A stretch of DNA of 64,000 nt from JBBDMX01 sp040878035 (GCA_040878035.1 JBBDMX010000047.1:1-64000), one strand, 5' to 3'; positions 48,577-57,692 are shown, numbered from the stretch's first letter. Made by a program: numbers and translations. Notes: generated from the sequence alone by a model not told the origin.

Positions 48577-50508
48577 TCACGGCAGCGGCGCCACCGGCGC
48601 CAGGACGCCAAACGACGCCGGCGTGCGATCGTTGTCGTTGATGCCCGACCAGGTCATGCGCGTTTCCCGGCGGCCACTGCCGTCGGCATCGTTGATCGTC
48701 ACATCGAAGCCGAACGTCCCGCCCGGCGTCAGCGCCTTGGCCAGCAGTTCCTTATCCGGCAGAAACACGTCCACCGTGTAGCCCTTGCCCTGCTCCACCG
48801 TGGCCGTCACCTTGGCGTCGAGTTTGGCCCGGCGATCATGGGCAAACCAATCGACGCGCGGGCTTTGCCCGTTCTCCGGATCAGGCGTGATCGCCAGGCG
48901 CAGCACGCCGCGCTCGTAGCCGAACAGACCGCGTTCCTCGGGCGGACGCAAGTCAAAGCACAGCTCGACGCCGTCGCCGGCCGTCGGCTGGCGCGGCGAG
49001 AAGACGAGCTTGTCGTCGGTGACGTTGACGATGACGCGCAGGCCGCCGTCGCCGCGGATGACCTTGACCTGCGCCGAGCAATCCGTCGGTCCGCTCCACG
49101 CCTCGGGCTTGCCATAGGTCCGCTGCACCGGCTGGTCGACCACGATGCGTGACCGATCGTCCATCCAGTCGGCACGGGGCAGATAAAACCCCCGGCGAAT
49201 CACTGCCAGCACCACGCTCTTGCTGCCCACCGACCGGTCCTCAACGCGCAAGTCCCACACGCCCCGCGGCGGCGTCTGCCCCGACTCGTCCCGCCCGTCC
49301 ACCGTGAACGACACCGCCTGCGTCTGCCCCGGCGCCAGCGTCAACTCCACCTTGGCCGGCTCGACCTTCATGGCCTTGTCATCACGCTGGTTCCACGTCA
49401 GACGGAAGATCGCCTCGGTCGTGCGCGACGGGTTCTGCACCTGCACCGTCCGCTGGATCGGCTTGTCCTGGCCGCGGGTCACCGGCTCGATCTGGGCAAA
49501 GGCCTCCTCCAGCCGGTGCAGCGAAAGGTCCGTGTGGCTGGCGATGAAGTCCTGATCCTGGGCGCCCTGATCGTCGTTGACCGTGATGGCCGCGGGCTCG
49601 TCGGCGTGGTTGGGCACGATGACCTTGAGGTAGTGGTTGAGCGACCCCTTGTTGCGTGGTCCGCGCATTTCCTTGCCGGCGCCCGAGGTGGCGAAGTAGC
49701 GCACGGCATCGATCTGCGTGAAGGAATAGTCCACGCCATGCGAGGCGAAGACCGCATCCACCCTGGCCTGGCGCAGGAGCGGATGCACCTGCATCAACCA
49801 ATGCCGGCGCATGGCCGCATCGTGGTTGTTGCCAAAGGCCCAGAACACCTGATTGACGAAGACGTAGCGGCGTTGCGCGGGCACGGTCGCCAGCAGGTTG
49901 CCCAGCCAGACAAGCTGCTCCGAATCGATGCGGTCGGGTTGGGCGGGTGATCCGGGGCTGGCGGGGCTGGCGGGGCTTGCGGGGCTTCCGGGGGTTACCG
50001 AAGAGAGCACGATGAAGTGCACGCCCTTATGCATGAAGTCGTAGTAGAGGGCGCCCAAGCGTTTGGTGAACACCTGGGCCGTGGCCGCGTCGCGGACATC
50101 GCTGGCGCCGGGCACGACGTACTGCGGCGAATGCAGGGTCTGGCTGGCCTTGAGGAAGGCGTCCCAGTAAGGGTCCGGCGCGTTGCCCCCGGAGCCCCCG
50201 GAGCCCCCGGCGGCATCGGTGCCCCCGGAACCTCCAGTATTGATGCTGTCGCCGCAGTTGACCACGAAGTCCGGTCGGACGGCGTTGATCCAGTCGATCA
50301 CGCGCAGGTAGTCCCTCGAGACGCCAAACTTGTCGCGTGGGTCGTCGCGGTTGGCGCCCGGGGCGGGGTGGCCGATGACGGCGAAGGTGAAGGGCGGGGC
50401 GCCGGGGCTGTCCGCCAGCGACCCGCTGCCGGTGGGAATGGGCTGGCCGGTGTAGCTGGTCTGTGTCTGGGCGATCGAGGCCAGGGCAAACAGCAGGATG
50501 ACCAGCAT
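48577..50508 (-). CDS. Secreted metallophosphoesterase-like protein with C-terminal sugar-binding-type domain
   Basis: A 643-residue exported protein: signal peptide MLVILLFALASIAQ, a calcineurin-like domain (FTFAVIGHPAPG, DFVVNCGDSIN, YVVPGASDVRD, VFASHGVDYSF), an Ig-like section, and a C-terminal CBM9/DOMON-like beta domain (DGVELCFDLRPPEERG). The usual metal ligands are poorly kept: DxH reads GHP, GNHD reads GASD and GHxH reads SHGVD, so catalysis is doubtful. Two Gly/Ser/Pro-rich tracts are encoded by CCCCCGG-type repeats. The ATG at 50508 lies at the very end of a 97-bp palindrome. Confidence 0.75.
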   Translation of the reverse strand: MLVILLFALASIAQTQTSYTGQPIPTGSGSLADSPGAPPFTFAVIGHPAPGANRDDPRDKFGVSRDYLRVIDWINAVRPDFVVNCGDSINTGGSGGTDAAGGSGGSGGNAPDPYWDAFLKASQTLHSPQYVVPGASDVRDAATAQVFTKRLGALYYDFMHKGVHFIVLSSVTPGSPASPASPASPGSPAQPDRIDSEQLVWLGNLLATVPAQRRYVFVNQVFWAFGNNHDAAMRRHWLMQVHPLLRQARVDAVFASHGVDYSFTQIDAVRYFATSGAGKEMRGPRNKGSLNHYLKVIVPNHADEPAAITVNDDQGAQDQDFIASHTDLSLHRLEEAFAQIEPVTRGQDKPIQRTVQVQNPSRTTEAIFRLTWNQRDDKAMKVEPAKVELTLAPGQTQAVSFTVDGRDESGQTPPRGVWDLRVEDRSVGSKSVVLAVIRRGFYLPRADWMDDRSRIVVDQPVQRTYGKPEAWSGPTDCSAQVKVIRGDGGLRVIVNVTDDKLVFSPRQPTAGDGVELCFDLRPPEERGLFGYERGVLRLAITPDPENGQSPRVDWFAHDRRAKLDAKVTATVEQGKGYTVDVFLPDKELLAKALTPGGTFGFDVTINDADGSGRRETRMTWSGINDNDRTPASFGVLAPVAPLP

Positions 50509-50639
50509 TATGGACTGCGGCGGCCACGACGCCGCTTTGGCTTTTCGCGGAGCGAAGACGGCTGCGCCGCAAGCTAAAGNNNNNNNNNNGTCAGGGCCGC
50601 CGCAGTCCATAGCGGCGTCGTTGCCGCCGCAGTCCAAAA
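50509..50639. repeat. 97-bp palindromic element, copy 5, with a gap and an extra half
   Basis: TATGGACTGCGG at 50509 to CAGTCCATA ending 50611, interrupted by 10 N. It is 103 bp long with the N run, so the true gap is probably about 4 bases if the usual 97 holds. A second right arm (GCGGCGTCGTTGCCGCCGCA and GTCCAAAA) follows directly to 50639, as if a second copy had been partly deleted. Confidence 0.85.
50580..50589. other. Assembly gap (10 N)
   Basis: Ten N inside the loop of a 97-bp palindrome, a place where hairpin formation would hinder sequencing or assembly. Confidence 0.97.
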
Positions 50640-50681
50640 GGGACTGTCGGGGATTCGCGCGAATATCGGATATCCGGACCA

Positions 50682-50825
50682 TGTCAGCCTCCCTCCCCTC
50701 CCCCCCGGTGTCATCTTTTGATTTCTCATTGTTATGACAACACTTACGCGATGTCACCCCCCATGTCAGGGCCGTGTCACCCTGACACTCTTGTCGATGC
50801 GCTTCCGATCCTGCAAACCGTGTCA
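50682..50825. promoter_or_regulatory. Cluster of TGTCA pentamers upstream of the secreted protein gene
   Basis: Within 144 bp TGTCA occurs at 50682, 50709, 50752, 50764, 50775 and 50821, and its complement TGACA at 50735 and 50783; 50774-50788 forms GTGTCACCCTGACAC, a perfect inverted pair. This is far above chance for a 5-mer and could be a binding array for a regulator. Located 170-320 bp upstream of the start at 50508. Function is inference. Confidence 0.4.
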
Positions 50826-50961
50826 TGGCAGCACCTCTTGAGGCTCAAATGGCGCCGTCACGAGGAACCCAAGCCCGGCCGACTTGGTCTAAGTCGTTAT
50901 TCATTGATTTAACATGATATCATAGTGTGTTCGCAATGTAAAGCAAGCGCCGCGGTTTTTT

Positions 50962-51053
50962 TTTAGAGTGCGGCGGCCTTGACGCCGCTTTGGCTTCGGG
51001 CCGTATTCGTGCCGCGAAGAGCCAAAGCGGCGTCAAGGCCGCCGCAGTCCAAA
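50962..51053. repeat. 97-bp element relative, copy 6 (intergenic, 92 bp)
   Basis: TTTAGAGTGCGGCGGCC to CCGCAGTCCAAA, with the same arms but a different centre (CGGGCCGTATTCGTGCCGCG). It is 92 bp rather than 97 and is not translated. The rest of 50826-51164 holds an AT-rich stretch with ATGATATCAT and no gene I can support. Confidence 0.85.
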
Positions 51054-51164
51054 AAAACGGCGAGTGTCACCGCAAATTTGTTATCAACCCTTGGCTTTGC
51101 CGCCCGGCGCGATAAGGTGGTGTAGCCACCCTGCAAGAGGCCGCCTGACCCGGCGGCAACGCCG

Positions 51165-51683
51165 ATGCAATTGCGTCCCACTGAGCCATCCCGCCCGATT
51201 GAGCACGCTTCGGCCTCGCGTCCGAGTGCGGCCGGGGCGCGCTCGGCCGGGCCGTTGCTGCTGCGGCGACCACCACAGCGGGCGGTGGCGGCGGCGAGCC
51301 CCGAGGCGCCGAGCATGGGCCGGCCGATCGACAGCTCGGGCGACCCGCGCTGGGTGCTGGCGGTGCGCACCGCCGAGTCGCTCCAAGGCGCGATTCTGCG
51401 CCCGGAACGGCGCGACCGGCTGGTCCGCCTGGGCAAAATGCTGGGGCTGTCGGCCTTTGATGCCAACCTGGTGATCGCGATCGTGCAGGACCAGGCCCGC
51501 CGGGGCTATGCGCCGGAGTATTGCCCGACGGCCGGCGAAACACAGTTGCGGCTGATCCCGCTGCCGGGAGCGCGCGATCTGATCGGCCGGCGTCTGAGGC
51601 ATCGCCGGGTCCTTCAGGCGGCGGGGTGGATCGCCAGCCTGCTGGCGCTGGAGCTGGTGGTGGTGTGGTGGTTTGTGGGCTAG
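51165..51683 (+). CDS. Hypothetical protein with C-terminal TM anchor
   Basis: A 172-residue protein I do not recognise. The N-terminal ~60 residues are Pro/Ala/Arg-rich and may not all be translated. Residues ~65-115 are better ordered (RWVLAVRTAESLQGAILRPE; GKMLGLSAFDANLVIAIVQD), and the C-terminus ends in one hydrophobic helix (AAGWIASLLALELVVVWWFV), so it is probably tail-anchored in the inner membrane. It precedes a GHMP kinase gene by 100 bp on the same strand. A later start such as the ATG at 51315 is possible. Confidence 0.6.
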   Translation: MQLRPTEPSRPIEHASASRPSAAGARSAGPLLLRRPPQRAVAAASPEAPSMGRPIDSSGDPRWVLAVRTAESLQGAILRPERRDRLVRLGKMLGLSAFDANLVIAIVQDQARRGYAPEYCPTAGETQLRLIPLPGARDLIGRRLRHRRVLQAAGWIASLLALELVVVWWFVG

Positions 51684-51783
51684 ATTCAAGGCCTCTGTTG
51701 ACGACGGTTCCCATTACCGCTCCAATGGACCGCCCCGTGTTTCGGGCGGGCAGGGTCACCGGGGGCCAGGACCAGGCGGCTTT

Positions 51784-52782
51784 ATGATCATTCGCACTCA
51801 GGCCTACGCCCGTGCCGGGCTCATCGGCAACCCTTCCGACGGTTACTTCGGCAAGACCATCTCCGTGATCGTGCGCAACTTCGCCGCCGGCGTCACCTGC
51901 TGGGAGTCGCCGCGGATGACCATCAAGCCGCGCCACCCGGGGGTGCTCGAGTTTGAGTCCTTCGACGGGCTGATCGAGGACGTCAAGATTTACGGCTACT
52001 ACGGCGGCGTGCGCCTCATCAAGGCGGCGTGCAAACGCTTTCACGACTACTGCCAGGAGCAGGGCATCACCCTGCCCAAGCGCAACTGCACGATCGAGTA
52101 CACCACCGACATCCCCATCCGCGTGGGCCTGGCGGGTTCGTCGGCGATCGTCTGCGCGACCTTGCGGGCGCTGCTGGCGTTCTTCGACGTGCAGATCCCC
52201 AAGCCAATCCTGCCCCAGGTCATTCTCGACGTCGAGTTGAAGGAGTTGAGCATCGGCGCGGGACTTCAGGACCGCGTGATTCAGGTCTATGAGGGCGCGG
52301 TGTTCATGGACTTCGACCGCGCCACCATGCAGCGGCAGGGCCATGGCACCTACGAACCGCTGCCGCCCGCGAAGCTGCCGCCGATCTTCATCGCCTACCA
52401 CGACAATCTGGCGGAGGGCACCGAGATTACGCACAACGACCTGCGCAGCCGCTACAACCGCGGCGAGGCGGACGTGCTGCGCGGCATCGAGCGCTGGGCT
52501 CAGCTTGCGCAGGAGGCGCGCGACCTGATCGTCGCCGGCCGCGGGAGCCAGATCGGCCCGCTCATGGACGCCAACTTCGACCTGCGCGCCAGCTTGATCC
52601 GCATCAGCGAAGGCAACCGCCGGCTGGTGCAGATCGGCCGAGCGTGCGGCGCCAGCGTGAAATTCGCCGGTTCCGGCGGCGCCGCCATCGGCGTCTATGA
52701 CGGCGACCCGGCACGGCTCGGCCGCCTCCAGGCCGAGTACGCCACCATGGGCGCCAAGGTGTTTGTTCCTGACATCCAATGA
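51784..52782 (+). CDS. GHMP kinase (sugar 1-kinase-like)
   Basis: A 332-residue GHMP-superfamily kinase. IPIRVGLAGSSAIVCATLRA is the ATP-binding glycine/serine loop, GLIGNPSDGYFGKTISV the N-terminal substrate region and VKFAGSGGAAIGVYDGD the C-terminal motif 3. The overall pattern resembles glucuronokinase-type enzymes, which make sugar 1-phosphates. GalU, a sugar 1-phosphate uridylyltransferase, is encoded 20 bp downstream, so the pair could phosphorylate and activate the same sugar. The ATG at 51784 is where family homology starts. Confidence 0.85.
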   Translation: MIIRTQAYARAGLIGNPSDGYFGKTISVIVRNFAAGVTCWESPRMTIKPRHPGVLEFESFDGLIEDVKIYGYYGGVRLIKAACKRFHDYCQEQGITLPKRNCTIEYTTDIPIRVGLAGSSAIVCATLRALLAFFDVQIPKPILPQVILDVELKELSIGAGLQDRVIQVYEGAVFMDFDRATMQRQGHGTYEPLPPAKLPPIFIAYHDNLAEGTEITHNDLRSRYNRGEADVLRGIERWAQLAQEARDLIVAGRGSQIGPLMDANFDLRASLIRISEGNRRLVQIGRACGASVKFAGSGGAAIGVYDGDPARLGRLQAEYATMGAKVFVPDIQ

Positions 52783-52801
52783 CCGACGAAAAGAAACAGG
52801 C

Positions 52802-53698
52802 ATGACGACAGCCACACAGCCACGGGTTCGCAAGGCGGTGATTCCCGCGGCGGGCATGGGCACGCGCTTTCTCCCGGCGACCAAGACCATGCCCAAGGAG
52901 ATGCTGCCGATCATCGACAAGCCCGTGCTCCAGTTCGTCATCGAAGAGGCGATCGACAGCGGCATCACCGACATTCTGGTCGTCACCGGCCGGGGCAAGC
53001 GGGCGATCGAGGACCATTTCGACGTTCACCCCGGCTTGGAGTCGTTTCTGCGCAAGACGGGCAAGGAGGAGCTGATCGATCAGATCCGGCCGCCGGCGAA
53101 CGTTGGGATTCACTACATTCGCCAGAAGGAGCAGTTGGGGCTGGGCGACGCGATTCGGCTGGGCCGGCAGCACGTGGGCGATGAGCCGTTTGCCGTGCTG
53201 CTGGGCGACACGATCATCGACCCGCCGCCGGGCGAGAAGCCGGGCCTGCGGCAGTTGCTCGACGCTTACGACGACAAGGGCGCCAGCGTCGTGGCGGTGC
53301 ATCGCGTGCCCAGGGAATGGGTGACGCGCTACGGCATCGTCGAGGGCACGCCCGAGCACGACCGCCACGATCTGGTGCGGCTCAACAAGCTGGTCGAAAA
53401 GCCGGCAGTGGACAAGGCCCCATCGGATCTGGCCATCGCCGGCCGCTATGTCTTCAGCGCCGCCATCTTCGACTGCATCGATCACACGTCCAGGGGCGTG
53501 GGCGGCGAGATCCAACTCACCGACGCGATGAACCTGCTGGCGCAGCGCCAGGCGATGTACGCCCTGTGCTGGAAGGCCAGGCGCTACGACATCGGCAACC
53601 GCACCGAATATGCCCGCTGCTTCATCGACTTTGCCCTTCGCCGCAGCGACACCGGCCCGGCGATCCGCGCGCATCTGGAGCAGCTCCTGCGGTCGTAA
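52802..53698 (+). CDS. galU: UTP-glucose-1-phosphate uridylyltransferase
   Basis: A 298-residue GalU protein: AAGMGTRFLPATKTMPKEM (nucleotide site), LPIIDKPVLQFVIEEA, QKEQLGLGDAIRLGRQHVGD, VLLGDTIID and LVEKPAVDKAPSDLAIAGRY are all family signatures. It makes UDP-glucose, a donor for surface polysaccharide. The start is the ATG at 52802, 20 bp after the GHMP kinase stop, so the two likely form an operon. A composite inverted repeat follows the gene. Confidence 0.95.
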   Translation: MTTATQPRVRKAVIPAAGMGTRFLPATKTMPKEMLPIIDKPVLQFVIEEAIDSGITDILVVTGRGKRAIEDHFDVHPGLESFLRKTGKEELIDQIRPPANVGIHYIRQKEQLGLGDAIRLGRQHVGDEPFAVLLGDTIIDPPPGEKPGLRQLLDAYDDKGASVVAVHRVPREWVTRYGIVEGTPEHDRHDLVRLNKLVEKPAVDKAPSDLAIAGRYVFSAAIFDCIDHTSRGVGGEIQLTDAMNLLAQRQAMYALCWKARRYDIGNRTEYARCFIDFALRRSDTGPAIRAHLEQLLRS

Positions 53699-53735
53699 GC
53701 CAGCGGCGCCGGGCAGACGCATGTGGCTTTTCTGA

Positions 53736-53868
53736 TCCCTCTCCCTTCTGAGGGAGAGGTTAGGTGAGGGTGGCTGGCCTTTGTGGAGCGTTGAATATCG
53801 CGATTCTCGGCCGCTGGATGATTCCTGCACCCTCACCCCAGCCCTCTCCCTCAGAAGGGAGAGGGGGT
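53736..53868. repeat. Composite inverted repeat 'P', copy 5 (intergenic)
   Basis: Arms CCCTCTCCCTTCTGAGGGAG and CTCTCCCTCAGAAGGGAGAG with GGGTGAGG/CCTCACCC layers, but the loop is shorter and lacks the GCTTGCGTCAACATG core of the other copies. It lies between galU and the lipoprotein gene and is not part of a coding sequence. Confidence 0.85.
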
Positions 53869-53947
53869 AAATCCGGCACATGCGTTTGCCCGGCGCCGCG
53901 GCGGCTGGCGATTGCCCGCTTCGCTGCCGCTCTTTACACTGCTTCTC

Positions 53948-55210
53948 ATGTCCACCGCCACGTCTCGTAACGTGCTCCTGTTGCTGACCCTGGCCGCCCT
54001 GGCGGGTTGCTCGATGTGGGGCGACGACTCGCCGCGCACCGTGGCGCGTCAGGAATTCGTCCGTCAGCCCGGCGCGGCAAGCCGGCCCGCCGGCGAAACT
54101 GCCGCGAAAGCGGGCACGATGACGGCGACCGACCGCGGCGCCACGACCGCGCCCGCCAGCCCCGCCCTGACCGATGACACTTCACCGCGGATCACCGCCA
54201 CCGACCCCCAGGGCAGCGACAAGGACCGTGACCTGATCGTGGCGGGCATGGTCGGCCAGGTCAACGGCCAGCCGATCTACGACACGGACGTCTTTGAGTC
54301 GATGGACGAGCAACTGCGCCGGTTGGGTCAGGACTTGCGGCCGGCGGAGTTCGAGCGCCAGGTGCGCGAGGCGGTGCAGAAGGTGCTGGGCGAAATCATC
54401 TTTAACGCCCTGATCCTGGGTGAAGCCGAACGCGACCTTTCGCCGCAGGAACAGCAGGGCGTGGGCTACACGATGCAAATGCGCCGCGAGGAACTGGTGC
54501 GCCGCTGGGGCGCCGGGTCGGAGCTGGTGGCCGACCAGGCGCTGCGCCAGCGCTCGGGCCTGGACCACGGCAAGGGGCTCGAAGCCACGCTGACGGAAAT
54601 GCGCCAGAAAATGCTCGTGCAGCGCTACCTGCACATCAAGCTGTTTCCCAAGATCAACATCACCCGCAAGGACATCGAGCGCTACTACGCCGACAACCAG
54701 GAGGAGTACCACCCCAAGGCTTGGCGGACGATCCGACTGATCGAGGTGCAGGACGAGGCGACGCGGAACCAGGTGCAGCAGATGCTCCAGGACGGAGAGA
54801 AGTTTGCCGACATCGCGGCCCGGCCGATCAACAGCTACCGGTCTGAAACCGGCGGCCTGTTCGCCGAAAAATTGCCTGGGGACAAGGTTTTTGCCGGTAA
54901 GCTCGAGGTCCTCAACGACGCGATGGCCAAGCTCAAGGCCGGCGAAATGGCCGGGCCGATGACCATCGGTGATAAGGACTACTGGATCTACCTCGACGCC
55001 ATGGAGACCGGCCGGCAGCGCAGCCTGCGCGAGGTGCAGCGCGAAATCGAAGACAAGATTCGCGTGCAACGCTTCCAGATGCTGACCATGCGCTACCGCA
55101 ACGAGTTGTTCCGCACCGGCACCTACAACCCGATGGACCAGATGGTCAACGCGCTGGTGCACATCGCCATGAGCCGCTACAGCCAGCCCGCCCCGTCGGC
55201 GTCGCGGTGA
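53948..55210 (+). CDS. SurA/PrsA-like lipoprotein (PPIase-family chaperone)
   Basis: A 420-residue lipoprotein with lipobox LAALAGC. After a low-complexity Ala/Thr linker, residues ~100-230 resemble the SurA N-terminal chaperone region (MVGQVNGQPIYDTDVFESMD). Residues ~250-370 are a parvulin-like domain (YHPKAWRTIRLIEVQDEA ... GEMAGPMTIGDKDYWIYLDA). Probably assists folding of envelope proteins in the periplasm; PPIase activity is not certain since the domain is divergent. The start is the ATG at 53948. Confidence 0.82.
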   Translation: MSTATSRNVLLLLTLAALAGCSMWGDDSPRTVARQEFVRQPGAASRPAGETAAKAGTMTATDRGATTAPASPALTDDTSPRITATDPQGSDKDRDLIVAGMVGQVNGQPIYDTDVFESMDEQLRRLGQDLRPAEFERQVREAVQKVLGEIIFNALILGEAERDLSPQEQQGVGYTMQMRREELVRRWGAGSELVADQALRQRSGLDHGKGLEATLTEMRQKMLVQRYLHIKLFPKINITRKDIERYYADNQEEYHPKAWRTIRLIEVQDEATRNQVQQMLQDGEKFADIAARPINSYRSETGGLFAEKLPGDKVFAGKLEVLNDAMAKLKAGEMAGPMTIGDKDYWIYLDAMETGRQRSLREVQREIEDKIRVQRFQMLTMRYRNELFRTGTYNPMDQMVNALVHIAMSRYSQPAPSASR

Positions 55211-55220
55211 TTTGAACCAG

Positions 55221-55331
55221 AATTCACCGCAGAGGGCGCGGAGAACGCAGAGGAAGACAAGGATGGTCAAACCCATAGGATTGTTCCTCTTTTGCTTCTC
55301 TCCGCGACCTCCGCGTCCTCTGCGGTGAATT
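55221..55331. repeat. Inverted microsatellite spacer I
   Basis: Arms ATTCACCGCAGAGGGCGCGG with AGAACGCAGAGG and their reverse complement CTCCGCGACCTCCGCGTCCT with CTGCGGTGAAT enclose a unique ~45-bp centre. It fills the spacer between the lipoprotein and YraN genes. Confidence 0.88.
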
Positions 55332-55346
55332 TTGCGGGCTGATGCG

Positions 55347-55781
55347 ATGACCCTATTTCGATGGCTGACAGCTTGGACCGATCGCCTGCGGTCGTCGCGT
55401 TCCGCCGGGGCGCGCGGGGAACAGGCGGCCGTCGAGCACCTGCGCCGGCAGGGCTACCGCATCCTGGGCCGAAACCTGCGCAATCGCTTTGGCGAGATCG
55501 ACGTGCTGGCCGAGGCGCCCGACCGGCGCAGCCTCGTCATCGTCGAAGTCAAAGCCGCCGAACTCGACGACCCGACCACGCGCGGCCCCGGCGCGGCCCG
55601 GCCCGAGGACCACGTCAACCGCGCCAAGCAACGCAAGCTCGCCGCCCTGGCGCAGCAACTGCTCCGCCGCTATCGCCTGACCGATCGCCCGGTACGCTTC
55701 GATGTGATCGCCGTCGATCTGCACCCGGACCAGCCCCCGACCGTGCGCCATCACATCGCGGCGTTCGAGTCGCCCTGGTGA
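55347..55781 (+). CDS. YraN-family (UPF0102) endonuclease-like protein
   Basis: A 144-residue protein: GARGEQAAVEHLRRQGYRIL, RNLRNRFGEIDVLAE and LVIVEVKAAE form the PD-(D/E)xK-like core of the UPF0102/YraN family, related to Holliday junction resolvases. The activity of the family is not well established. The ATG at 55347 is chosen; a TTG 5 codons upstream is also in frame. It is convergent with the AroDE gene, 54 bp away. Confidence 0.88.
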   Translation: MTLFRWLTAWTDRLRSSRSAGARGEQAAVEHLRRQGYRILGRNLRNRFGEIDVLAEAPDRRSLVIVEVKAAELDDPTTRGPGAARPEDHVNRAKQRKLAALAQQLLRRYRLTDRPVRFDVIAVDLHPDQPPTVRHHIAAFESPW

Positions 55782-55835
55782 CATGCCGACATATGGCCCG
55801 GCCATCCTGGCCGGAGACGATCTCAAATCCAAAAG

Positions 55836-57503
55836 CTACCCGTGCCCCAATCGATCCAGCAACACGCGGCGAAACACGTCCAGCGGCGCATCCATCCCGG
55901 TCCACAAGCGGAACTGGCCTCGCGCCTGGCGCACGAACATCTCCGTGCCGGCGATCGTCAGGCAGCCGGCGGCCCGCGCTTCGCGCAGCAGCCGCGTGTG
56001 GATCGGGTTGTAGATCGTGTCGAACACCACCGTGCCCGGCCCCAGCCGGGACAGAGGCTTTTCCGGGGGTGCGCCGCCCCGCGTCTCCGAATCGGATAGC
56101 GCCAGCGGCGTGGCGTCCACCAGCGGGTGCATGCCGATCGGCGTGCAGTTGATGTACACCTGGCAGCACGAGTCGCACAGCTTCTCCAAGCGTGCGGCCA
56201 CCACCTTGCCGCTCCGCGCGACGCCGTCGGCGACGGGGCAGCCGTTGAACTGCTGCGCCAGTGCCGCCGCCCGCTCCAACGTGCGGTTGTAGATCACCAC
56301 GGTCGCGCCGTAGTGGGCAAAGCCGGCCACGATGGCCCGCGCCGCCCCGCCGGCGCCCAGCACCGCCACGCGCATGCCCGCCAGTTCCTGCCGGGCAATG
56401 CCCATCGCCTCGCACACGGCATCCAGCGCCGCGGCGTAGTCCGTGTTGCTGGCGTAGAGCGCGCCGTCGTCGCGCACGGTCAGCGTGTTGGCGGCGCCGA
56501 TGTCGGCCGCCAGCGGCTCGATCTCCCCGCCGCGCTGGGCCACGAAGCGCAGCAGGTTCTCCTTGTGCGGAATCGTCACGCTCGCTCCGCCAAAGTGCAG
56601 CGGCGCGTAATCAAGCCAGGCGCCCACTGTCGCCTTGAAGTGCTCGTATTCAGGGGGAATCGGCAGGGGCAGGTACACGCCGTCGAAAGCGGTGGCGTCG
56701 AAGCCGGCGTTGTGAATGGCCGGACTCATCGAATGGCCCACGGGGTGGCCGATCACGCCGTAGACGCGCGTCTGCGAATTGATGCGGTCCCAGCGGTAGA
56801 GCGTCTTGAGCTGAGCGACCGTGGGCTGACCCGGCGCGGTCTGCATGCCGTCGGCGCCCGAGGCGAAGGTCAACAGCGCGCCGAACTTCCTGGCCAGCAC
56901 CCGGCTGGGCAGGCCCGCCTCGCCCATGCACAGCGCGATGGTCGGCTTGTAGCGATGCGCCAGGATCTCGAAGGCCTCGAGATTGTCGCGCAGGCTGCGC
57001 GCCTGCCAGACGATCTTAACCACGCGGCAGGCGGGCGCCTGGGCCATGGCCTCGACGCGCTGGAGCAGATCGGCGGGCCGGCCGGCAAAGTCGTGGCTCG
57101 AGAGAATCAGCCCCGTGCTGGTGACGCCGGCCTGACCGGGGTGATCCACCAGGCGATCGATGCGCTGCCGCAGGGCCGCGGACTTCTGGTAGGTCGCCAG
57201 TTCCACGTCCAGGTACGCCGGCGGCTGCGCCGCGGCCGCGGCATGCTCCAGCACCGCCACACGCGCCGCGTCGTCCGCATCCGACTGCCCGCCCTCGGTC
57301 GCCGAGCGGCAGGTTACGATGCACGGCAGGGGCGAACGCTCCAACAGCGTCGTCAGCGCCGCCACGCTCGCCGACCTGGCCGGATCGACGAATCGGTCCA
57401 CGCGATACTCGACCAGGTCGCCGCCGTTCTCCGCCGCCACCGTCGCCGCGGTCAACGCCTGCTCGACGCTCTGCACCAGGATGGGCACGGTCAGGTGAGT
57501 CAC
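55836..57503 (-). CDS. aroDE: Bifunctional 3-dehydroquinate dehydratase / shikimate dehydrogenase
   Basis: A 555-residue fusion. Residues ~1-225 are type I dehydroquinate dehydratase (VEYRVDRF, LILSSHDF and the Schiff-base lysine in RVVKIVWQA). Residues ~265-555 are shikimate dehydrogenase (GVIGHPVGHSMSPAIHNAGF, TIPHKENLL, NTDYAAALD, AVLGAGGAARAIV, NCTPIGMHP, DTIYNPIHT). It carries out steps 3 and 4 of the shikimate pathway. The fusion is typical of plants, chlamydiae and planctomycetes. The GTG at 57503 begins the homology; the upstream extension crosses repeats. Confidence 0.93.
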   Translation of the reverse strand: MTHLTVPILVQSVEQALTAATVAAENGGDLVEYRVDRFVDPARSASVAALTTLLERSPLPCIVTCRSATEGGQSDADDAARVAVLEHAAAAAQPPAYLDVELATYQKSAALRQRIDRLVDHPGQAGVTSTGLILSSHDFAGRPADLLQRVEAMAQAPACRVVKIVWQARSLRDNLEAFEILAHRYKPTIALCMGEAGLPSRVLARKFGALLTFASGADGMQTAPGQPTVAQLKTLYRWDRINSQTRVYGVIGHPVGHSMSPAIHNAGFDATAFDGVYLPLPIPPEYEHFKATVGAWLDYAPLHFGGASVTIPHKENLLRFVAQRGGEIEPLAADIGAANTLTVRDDGALYASNTDYAAALDAVCEAMGIARQELAGMRVAVLGAGGAARAIVAGFAHYGATVVIYNRTLERAAALAQQFNGCPVADGVARSGKVVAARLEKLCDSCCQVYINCTPIGMHPLVDATPLALSDSETRGGAPPEKPLSRLGPGTVVFDTIYNPIHTRLLREARAAGCLTIAGTEMFVRQARGQFRLWTGMDAPLDVFRRVLLDRLGHG

Positions 57504-57583
57504 AGGAATAGCGTAGCGGATTTCTAATTTAGCGTGCCGCTGTTGGAGCCGTCTGATTTCTGCTTTATGATTTCCGATCTCCC

Positions 57584-57662
57584 AGCCGCTTGCGGCTTCG
57601 CGTAGTCGTGTGAGACGGGAGGCTTCGATAGCTCGTTCCCCTGCGCGAAGCCGCCAGCGGCT
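57584..57662. repeat. Inverted pair built on the 16-bp palindrome
   Basis: AGCCGCTTGCGGCTTCGCG and CGCGAAGCCGCCAGCGGCT are near-perfect reverse complements around ~40 bp. Each arm holds the 16-bp palindrome or a one-base variant. It lies between the divergent AroDE and DUF1015 genes. Confidence 0.85.
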
Positions 57663-57692
57663 CAATCCCAACTCCTGGATGTGAAGTTCCCC

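Noticed and set aside
50718..50912. 64-codon plus-strand frame
   Set aside because: No Shine-Dalgarno, no recognisable feature, and it lies in a region dense in TGTCA motifs and repeats.
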